Below, piece by piece: positions 6,691-11,358 of a stretch of 11,358 nt of DNA (its first letter is position 1; every line of letters begins with the position of its first letter). Source of the DNA: an uncultured Burkholderiales bacterium (GTDB taxonomy: Bacteria > Pseudomonadota > Gammaproteobacteria > Burkholderiales > Burkholderiaceae_E). Location: assembly GCA_903923345.1 (NCBI GenBank), contig CAIXXI010000005.1:1-11358 (forward strand). The letters run 5' to 3'. The position numbers were made by a program, and so were the translations under genes. The notes beneath the pieces were generated by a model. It was not told where the DNA came from, searched no databases, and saw only the letters and a program-made list of their open reading frames with translations.

Positions 6691-7896
6691 TCAGCCGAGT
6701 CGGGACGGGCCTGCATCCTGAGGCCTGCCCAGGCAGGCCTCGATCCGACTGACCGCCTCGCGCAGGCTCTCGATTCCGGTTGCGTAGGACAGCCGCATCC
6801 AGCGATGCGGCTCATTCATGCCGAAGTCATGGCCGGGCACCAGCGAGACATTCGCCTGCTCGAGTAATCGCGCAGCCAGCACATCGCTGTGCCCGAACCG
6901 ACTGCAGTCCAGCCAGGCATAAAAGGCGCCATCCGGCATCACCGGCACATCCAGTCCCAGCGTTCGCAGTGCCGGCACGATGAAGTCGCGCCGCTGTGCA
7001 AACGCCAGCCGTCTGACTTCATAGATTTCAAGTGTTTCCGGCTCGAAGCAGGCGAGTGCGGCATGCTGGGCGAGGCTTGAAGCGCAGATGAACAGGTTCT
7101 GGGCCAGTTTCTCGAAGGTGGATACCAGGCCGGGGGGCACGACCAGCCAGCCGAGCCGCCAACCGGTCATGTGGAAATATTTCGAGAAGCTGTTGCAGAT
7201 GATCAGGTCGTCGCCGAGCTCGAGTGCGCTGCGAGCCGGGCCGTCATAGCTCAACCCAAGATAGATTTCATCGATGATGCAAAAGCCCGAACGGGCCCGA
7301 ATGGCCGCGACGATCCGGCCCAGCTCATCGAAGGGGATCGAGGTTCCGGTCGGATTCGCCGGCGAGGCGAGCAAAGCCCCGCGCGTGCGTTGAGTCCAGT
7401 TTGATTCGAGCAGCTCGGCGGTCATCTGAAAACGGGTGCCGGCATCGACCGGTACCCCTTTCGGCACACCGTCGAATGCCGCGACGAAGTGGCGGTTGCA
7501 GGGATAACCCGGATCGGTGAGCAGCACCTCGTCGCCGACATCGACCAGCGCACTGCAGGCCAGGGTCAGGGCACCCGAGGCACCTGCGGTGATGATGATG
7601 CGAGACGCATCGATCTTCAGGCCATGCCGCTGCTGGTAATCGCGGGCAATCGCTTCGCGCAGTTCGGCCGTGCCGTTCGCAGCGGTGTACTGGGAATGGC
7701 CGGCCCGAACCGCCCGCTCGAGGGCCGCCCGCACCGGCGCTGGCGCGGTGAAGTCCGGCTCACCGATCGACAAATGGATCACTGGATGACCCTGCAGTTC
7801 GCGCTGACGGGCGCGCTTGGCCAGTTCCATCACCTGGAAGGGCGAGATCGCTTCGGTGCGTGACGCCAGACGCAAGGATCGCGATGATGGATTCAT
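6691..7896 (-). CDS. PLP-dependent class I/II aminotransferase
   Basis: A fold-type I aminotransferase of 401 residues with all cofactor residues: N181 (SPANPTGT), D209 and Y212 (CIIDEIYLGL), the Schiff-base lysine K239 in NSFSKYFHMTGWRLGW, R247, and the C-terminal substrate-carboxylate arginine in RWMRLSYATG. The N-terminal AISPFQVMELAKRA and SIGEPDF motifs place it in the aspartate/alanine aminotransferase-like subgroup; the amino donor cannot be told from sequence. I chose the ATG at 7894-7896 because the family alignment begins there. Upstream in-frame starts would overlap the preceding gene by tens of bases and add a residue string (GARRACPGSRPESPT) unlike the family. The start lies 10 bases after the rhodanese stop, so the two genes are probably co-transcribed. 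Its stop codon abuts that of the convergent transglycosylase gene. Confidence 0.92.
   Translation of the reverse strand: MNPSSRSLRLASRTEAISPFQVMELAKRARQRELQGHPVIHLSIGEPDFTAPAPVRAALERAVRAGHSQYTAANGTAELREAIARDYQQRHGLKIDASRIIITAGASGALTLACSALVDVGDEVLLTDPGYPCNRHFVAAFDGVPKGVPVDAGTRFQMTAELLESNWTQRTRGALLASPANPTGTSIPFDELGRIVAAIRARSGFCIIDEIYLGLSYDGPARSALELGDDLIICNSFSKYFHMTGWRLGWLVVPPGLVSTFEKLAQNLFICASSLAQHAALACFEPETLEIYEVRRLAFAQRRDFIVPALRTLGLDVPVMPDGAFYAWLDCSRFGHSDVLAARLLEQANVSLVPGHDFGMNEPHRWMRLSYATGIESLREAVSRIEACLGRPQDAGPSRLG
6720..6741. repeat. Perfect 10-bp inverted repeat inside the aminotransferase 3' end
   Basis: GAGGCCTGCC (6720-6729) and its exact complement GGCAGGCCTC (6732-6741) are separated by CA; as a hairpin this is a 9-bp stem with a CCAG tetraloop. 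It begins 30 bases beyond the transglycosylase stop and lies in the last codons of the aminotransferase. It may end the rightward transcript or stabilise its 3' end. No U-tract follows on either strand. Confidence 0.5.
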
Positions 7897-7906
7897 CGTC
7901 GGGGAC

Positions 7907-8383
7907 TCAGGTCTGGACCCAGGGCAGGCCCGTCTTGCGCCAGCCGCCGAGCTCGCCGCGATGACCTTGCCCATCGAGGTCGCCCTCGAAGCCCTCCAGA
8001 ATATTCATCGCTTGAACGTAGCCACTCTGCGCGGCCAACTGGGCTGCTCCCTGAGAGCGCACGCCGCTGCGGCACAGGAACATCACCGGCTGGTTCGGAT
8101 CGACCTGCTCGTTCAACTGAGCGATGAACTCCGGATTGACCTGCTGTGCGCCGAAGCTGCGCCACTCGACCAGCGGCGTGCCGTCGATATGCCCGACATA
8201 GGACCATTCGGCCAGGGTTCGGACGTCGACGATGACCGCGGCGCCGATGCGCTGCAGCTGCCAGGCCTCCATGGGCGTGACATCGCCGAAATAGGGCCTG
8301 GCCTGCTCGAGTGCGCGCTGGCGGGCGCGAGCCAGGATCTGATCGGATGACTCTTCGGCGGCTGCAGGGTTGTTCGGCTTCAT
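7907..8383 (-). CDS. Rhodanese-like domain protein (sulfurtransferase)
   Basis: A 158-residue single-domain rhodanese, likely a cytoplasmic persulfide-carrying sulfurtransferase. The catalytic cysteine is C104 in the loop CRSGVRS. The domain also shows VIVDVRTLAEW (D53-V-R55), YVGHIDGTPLVEW and NILEGFEGDL, followed by a short C-terminal GGWRKTGLPWVQ that I recall from Burkholderiales homologues. The N-terminal 30 residues are a charged helix (ILARARQRALEQARPYFG). I chose the ATG at 8381-8383. An upstream TTG at 8431 in the same frame would add an unlikely basic stretch. Neither has a clear Shine-Dalgarno. It is the first gene of a unit with the aminotransferase and is divergent from cysHDN, which suggests a sulfur-related role; donor and acceptor are unknown. 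Confidence 0.88.
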   Translation of the reverse strand: MKPNNPAAAEESSDQILARARQRALEQARPYFGDVTPMEAWQLQRIGAAVIVDVRTLAEWSYVGHIDGTPLVEWRSFGAQQVNPEFIAQLNEQVDPNQPVMFLCRSGVRSQGAAQLAAQSGYVQAMNILEGFEGDLDGQGHRGELGGWRKTGLPWVQT

Positions 8384-8565
8384 TGGGGCGGGACGGAATC
8401 GTTGGGAACCCCTCGATTTTAAGCCCTTCAAGCCGCGGGCATTGCGACGCTGGACCGCCCTACATGCCGGGAATGGATAAGCGAATCACTTTCCTGTCGT
8501 TCGCCAGACGGGATTTCGCAGTCAGGATGGCCGGCCTGATGCTTCGCCCACCCGAACGGATCCCC

Positions 8566-9342
8566 ATGCCGCTGAACCCAACGCCGGACAGTCTGCCAAA
8601 AGCCGCCCACGTGCCCGACCTCTGGCTGGCCGCTTCGGAGTGTCTGGCCCAGGCGATCGCCCGGCACAGCCCGGCGGTGTTCACCACCAGCCTCGGCCTG
8701 GAGGACATGGTCGTACTGGATCTGATCAGTCGGGCGGGTCTCGAGGTGGATGTGGTCACACTGGACACCGGCCGGCTGCACGATGAAACCCACGCCCTGA
8801 TTGACACCGCGCGCAGCCATTACCGCCGGCCGATCCGCGCGCTGCACCCACAGGCTGACGCGCTGGAAACCTTCACGGCGCTCGAGGGCAGCAACCCGTT
8901 TTACCGCTCGATCGAGTTGCGAAAGCGCTGCTGTGAGATCCGCAAGCTCGAGCCGCTGTCGCGCGCGCTGCAGAGCAAAGCGCTCTGGATCACCGGTCTG
9001 CGTCGGGCTCAATCCGGAACCCGTACGGGGATCGAAGTCCTTGAATTCGATACCCAGCGCAACCTGCACAAGCTCAATCCACTCGCCGATTGGTCGACGC
9101 AACAGGTCCTCGACTACATCGCGCATCACGCGATACCGGTCAACCCGCTGCATGCACGCGGCTTTCCGAGCATCGGCTGCGCGCCGTGCACCCGCGCTGT
9201 GCAGCAGGGTGAGGACGAACGTGCAGGGCGCTGGTGGTGGGAGCAGGCGGATACCCGTGAATGCGGTTTGCATGTCGCCCCCGATGGACGGCTGGTCAGA
9301 AGCCGTTCGAGTTCGACCCACACTGCAGCAGGAGCTGTCTGA
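8566..9342 (+). CDS. cysH: Adenylyl-sulfate (APS) reductase, assimilatory, [4Fe-4S] type
   Basis: Reduces activated sulfate to sulfite in cysteine biosynthesis. The 258-residue protein has the PP-loop-like start TTSLGLEDMVVLD and LDTGRLHDET. It also has the two cysteine pairs that bind the iron-sulfur cluster: C122-C123 in RKRCCEIRK and C205-A-P-C208 in IGCAPCTR. The catalytic cysteine is C233 in RECGLH. These cluster cysteines mark APS reductases; classical enterobacterial PAPS reductases lack them. GLRRAQSGTR and PLADWSTQQVLDYI are also typical. The start is uncertain. The ATG at 8566 matches the usual family length but has a poor ribosome binding site, and in-frame ATGs at 8464, 8473, 8527 and 8539 could add up to 34 residues. 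The 182-base gap to the divergent rhodanese gene should hold the operon promoter, but I could not fix its boxes. Its TGA overlaps the cysD ATG by one base. Confidence 0.93.
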   Translation: MPLNPTPDSLPKAAHVPDLWLAASECLAQAIARHSPAVFTTSLGLEDMVVLDLISRAGLEVDVVTLDTGRLHDETHALIDTARSHYRRPIRALHPQADALETFTALEGSNPFYRSIELRKRCCEIRKLEPLSRALQSKALWITGLRRAQSGTRTGIEVLEFDTQRNLHKLNPLADWSTQQVLDYIAHHAIPVNPLHARGFPSIGCAPCTRAVQQGEDERAGRWWWEQADTRECGLHVAPDGRLVRSRSSSTHTAAGAV

Positions 9343-10289
9343 TGAATGCCTGGCTTGAAGCGCCGACCGATGCCATCGTCGAGCAACCCGAATCTGCCCT
9401 GAGCGAACTCGATGCACTCGAAGCCGAGTCGGTTCATATCCTGCGGGAAGTCGCCGCCGAGCATGATCGGGTCGCCCTGCTGTTTTCCGGCGGCAAGGAT
9501 TCGGCCGTGGTCTTGCGACTGGCGGAAAAAGCATTTTTCCCGCAGCGGCTGCCCTTTACCCTGCTGCATGTCGACACCGAGCACAACTTTCCCGAGGTCA
9601 TCGAATTTCGCGATCAGGTGGTGCGTGAACGAGGCCATCGGCTCGAAGTCCGCTCTGTCGGCGAATCGATCCGCACCGGCCGCGTGCGCCTTCGCCATCC
9701 GGATGAGCCCCGCAATCCTCACCAGTCGGTGACCCTGCTCGATGCGATCCGCGAGCTGGGTTTCACTGCCTGCATCGGTGGCGCGCGGCGCGACGAGGAA
9801 AAGGCTCGAGCCAAGGAAAGAATCTTTTCCTTTCGCGATGAGTTCGGTCAGTGGGACCCCAAGAACCAGCGCCCCGAACTCTGGTCGCTCTACAACGGGC
9901 AACTCAACCCGGGCGAAAACCTGCGGGTCTTTCCCATATCGAACTGGACCGAACTCGATGTCTGGCACTACATCCGGCGCGAAGGCATCGAGCTGCCATC
10001 GATCTATTTCGCGCACCAGCGCGAGGTGGTGCGCCGCGGCGCTGCCCTGGTGCCGGTGACCTCGCTCACGCCGGCGCGTGAAGGTGAGACGGTCGAGCAG
10101 GTCACGGTGCGGTTTCGCACCGTCGGCGACATCACCTGCACGGCGCCGGTCGAGTCGGATGCGGCTGATCTCGATGCCATCGTGCGCGAGACGGAGCACA
10201 CCCGATTGTCCGAGCGAGGCGCAACGCGTCTGGATGACCAGGCCAATGAGGCAGCGATGGAACTTCGCAAACGACAGGGGTATTTCTGA
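9342..10289 (+). CDS. cysD: Sulfate adenylyltransferase subunit 2 (ATP sulfurylase small subunit)
   Basis: The adenylyltransferase half of ATP sulfurylase, which makes APS from sulfate and ATP with energy from the GTPase CysN. The 315-residue protein has the PP-loop nucleotide motif SGGKDS at 49-54. It also has the family blocks LLHVDTEHNFPEVIEFRD, CIGGARRDEEKARAKERIFSFRD, FPISNWTELDVWHYI and the canonical C-terminal RKRQGYF. Length is close to E. coli CysD (302), with a slightly longer N-terminus. The start is well supported by AGGAG (9330-9334) seven bases before the ATG. The ATG overlaps the cysH stop (TGATG) and its own stop overlaps the cysN ATG in the same way, so all three genes should be translationally coupled in one transcript. 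Confidence 0.97.
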   Translation: MNAWLEAPTDAIVEQPESALSELDALEAESVHILREVAAEHDRVALLFSGGKDSAVVLRLAEKAFFPQRLPFTLLHVDTEHNFPEVIEFRDQVVRERGHRLEVRSVGESIRTGRVRLRHPDEPRNPHQSVTLLDAIRELGFTACIGGARRDEEKARAKERIFSFRDEFGQWDPKNQRPELWSLYNGQLNPGENLRVFPISNWTELDVWHYIRREGIELPSIYFAHQREVVRRGAALVPVTSLTPAREGETVEQVTVRFRTVGDITCTAPVESDAADLDAIVRETEHTRLSERGATRLDDQANEAAMELRKRQGYF

Positions 10290-11358
10290 TGAATCGAGAC
10301 AATCTGCCCATCCGAACCGGTCTGCTGCGATTTGCCACGGCCGGCAGTGTCGATGACGGCAAGAGCACCCTGATCGGGCGTTTGCTCTATGACAGCAAGA
10401 GCCTGCTCGCCGACCATGTCACCGCCATCGAGGCCGCCTCGCGCAAGCGGGGCCTGAGTTCGATCGACCTCTCGCTGCTCACCGATGGCCTGATCGCCGA
10501 GCGCGAACAGGGCATCACGATCGATGTCGCCTACCGCTACTTCGCCACGCCGGCGCGCAAGTTCATCATCGCCGACTCGCCCGGACATGCGCAGTACACC
10601 CGCAACATGGTGACCGCTGCGAGCACCGCCGATGTCGCGGTTCTGCTGGTCGACGCCGAGCGCGGCATTCAGTCCCAGACGCGACGGCATGCGCTGCTGT
10701 CGAGCTGGGTCGGTATCTCCCGGGTGGTGCTCGCGGTCAACAAGCTCGATCGGGTGGGCTGGTCGCGCGAGCGCTTCGAATCGATCGAATCCGAGTTCCG
10801 TGTGCTTGCGAAAGGACTAGGGTTCGAGCAGATCAGCGCCATACCGGTGTCGGCACTGCTGGGCGACATGGTGGTCGAGCGCGGCACGAACCTGGAGTGG
10901 TATCGCGGCCCGACGCTGCTCGAGTGGCTGGAGACCGCACCCGCTCGTCATGACGAGGCACGCGGCTCGCAGCCCCTGCGTTTTCCGGTGCAACGGGTGG
11001 TTCGCGTGGCGCAGGGTCAGGGTCGCAGTGATCGGGTCGATGCCGATCAGGATTTCCGCGGCTGGCAGGGCACGGTCGCCAGCGGCCAGGTGGCCGTGGG
11101 TGACGAAGTGGCGGTTGCCGGCAGCGGTCAGACCGCCCGGGTCACCGGCGTGTGGTTGCTCGAGCGCTCAGTGCAGTCTGCACAGGCCGATCAGGCGGTC
11201 ACGCTGACCCTGGATCACGAAATCGACATTTCACGCGGCGATCTGCTGTGCTCCGCTCCGGATGCGGCGGATATCAGCCGCTCGATCGACGCCGAGATCT
11301 GCTGGTTCGATGCTGAGCCGATGGTGCCTGAGCGCCCCTACCTGCTCAAGCTGGGCAC
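10289..11358 (+). CDS. cysN: Sulfate adenylyltransferase subunit 1 (GTPase), C-terminus cut by window edge
   Basis: The GTPase subunit of ATP sulfurylase, which couples GTP hydrolysis to APS formation by CysD. The EF-Tu-like G domain is complete: G1 GSVDDGKST at 19-27, G2 GITID at 75-79, G3 DSPGH at 96-100, G4 NKLD at 151-154, and IPVSAL as the G5 region. The FPVQRVVR segment opens the beta-barrel domain 2, and the frame remains open to the last base (356 codons seen). E. coli CysN is about 475 residues, so roughly a quarter of a stand-alone CysN is missing. Whether an APS-kinase (CysC) domain is fused at the C-terminus cannot be seen. AGGGG (10276-10280) lies eight bases before the ATG, which overlaps the cysD stop codon. 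Confidence 0.97.
   Translation, partial: MNRDNLPIRTGLLRFATAGSVDDGKSTLIGRLLYDSKSLLADHVTAIEAASRKRGLSSIDLSLLTDGLIAEREQGITIDVAYRYFATPARKFIIADSPGHAQYTRNMVTAASTADVAVLLVDAERGIQSQTRRHALLSSWVGISRVVLAVNKLDRVGWSRERFESIESEFRVLAKGLGFEQISAIPVSALLGDMVVERGTNLEWYRGPTLLEWLETAPARHDEARGSQPLRFPVQRVVRVAQGQGRSDRVDADQDFRGWQGTVASGQVAVGDEVAVAGSGQTARVTGVWLLERSVQSAQADQAVTLTLDHEIDISRGDLLCSAPDAADISRSIDAEICWFDAEPMVPERPYLLKLG

Noticed and set aside
8428..10199. Long minus-strand open frames opposite cysH and cysD
   Set aside because: Shadows of genes with complete catalytic motifs; no domain seen in the antisense translations.

Overview
The window looks like ordinary chromosomal DNA of a GC-rich (roughly 63-65% by eye) proteobacterium. 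Ubiquinone synthesis through UbiD, a PBP4-type carboxypeptidase, a heterodimeric CysD/CysN ATP sulfurylase and an iron-sulfur APS reductase together fit a betaproteobacterium, probably Burkholderiales. The wording of the UbiD, lytic transglycosylase and rhodanese proteins points the same way. This placement is inferred from remembered family sequences, not from a search. I see no insertion sequence, phage gene, CRISPR array, tRNA or rRNA.

Layout, left to right. An ammonium transporter gene (minus strand) runs off the left edge (1-1068). After a 268-base gap comes an SDR-family dehydrogenase (minus, 1337-2107), divergent from dacB (plus, 2153-3712). dacB converges on ubiD (minus, 3725-5281) with only 12 bases between the stop codons. 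The largest non-coding stretch, 5282-5691, follows. It holds a dyad, a near-consensus extended -10 promoter pointing right, and about 300 bases packed with hairpins, ending in an 18-bp perfect palindrome that abuts the ribosome binding site of a lytic transglycosylase gene (plus, 5692-6690). That gene meets a PLP-dependent aminotransferase gene (minus, 6691-7896) with the two stop codons back to back. The aminotransferase is the second gene of a two-gene minus-strand unit led by a rhodanese-domain protein (7907-8383). Divergent from this unit is the sulfate assimilation operon cysH-cysD-cysN (plus, 8566 to the right edge), whose genes overlap by one base at each junction.

How the genes work together. 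CysD and CysN activate sulfate to APS. CysH carries the cysteine pattern of an APS reductase, so it should reduce APS directly to sulfite. The adjacent rhodanese fits a sulfur-handling theme, though its substrate and that of the aminotransferase cannot be read from sequence. dacB and the transglycosylase both act on peptidoglycan but are not in one operon. ubiD makes a ubiquinone precursor.

I found no clear new multi-gene system. The most interesting element is the promoter plus structured RNA or leader at 5343-5691, which no coding gene explains and which I cannot match to a known RNA family.
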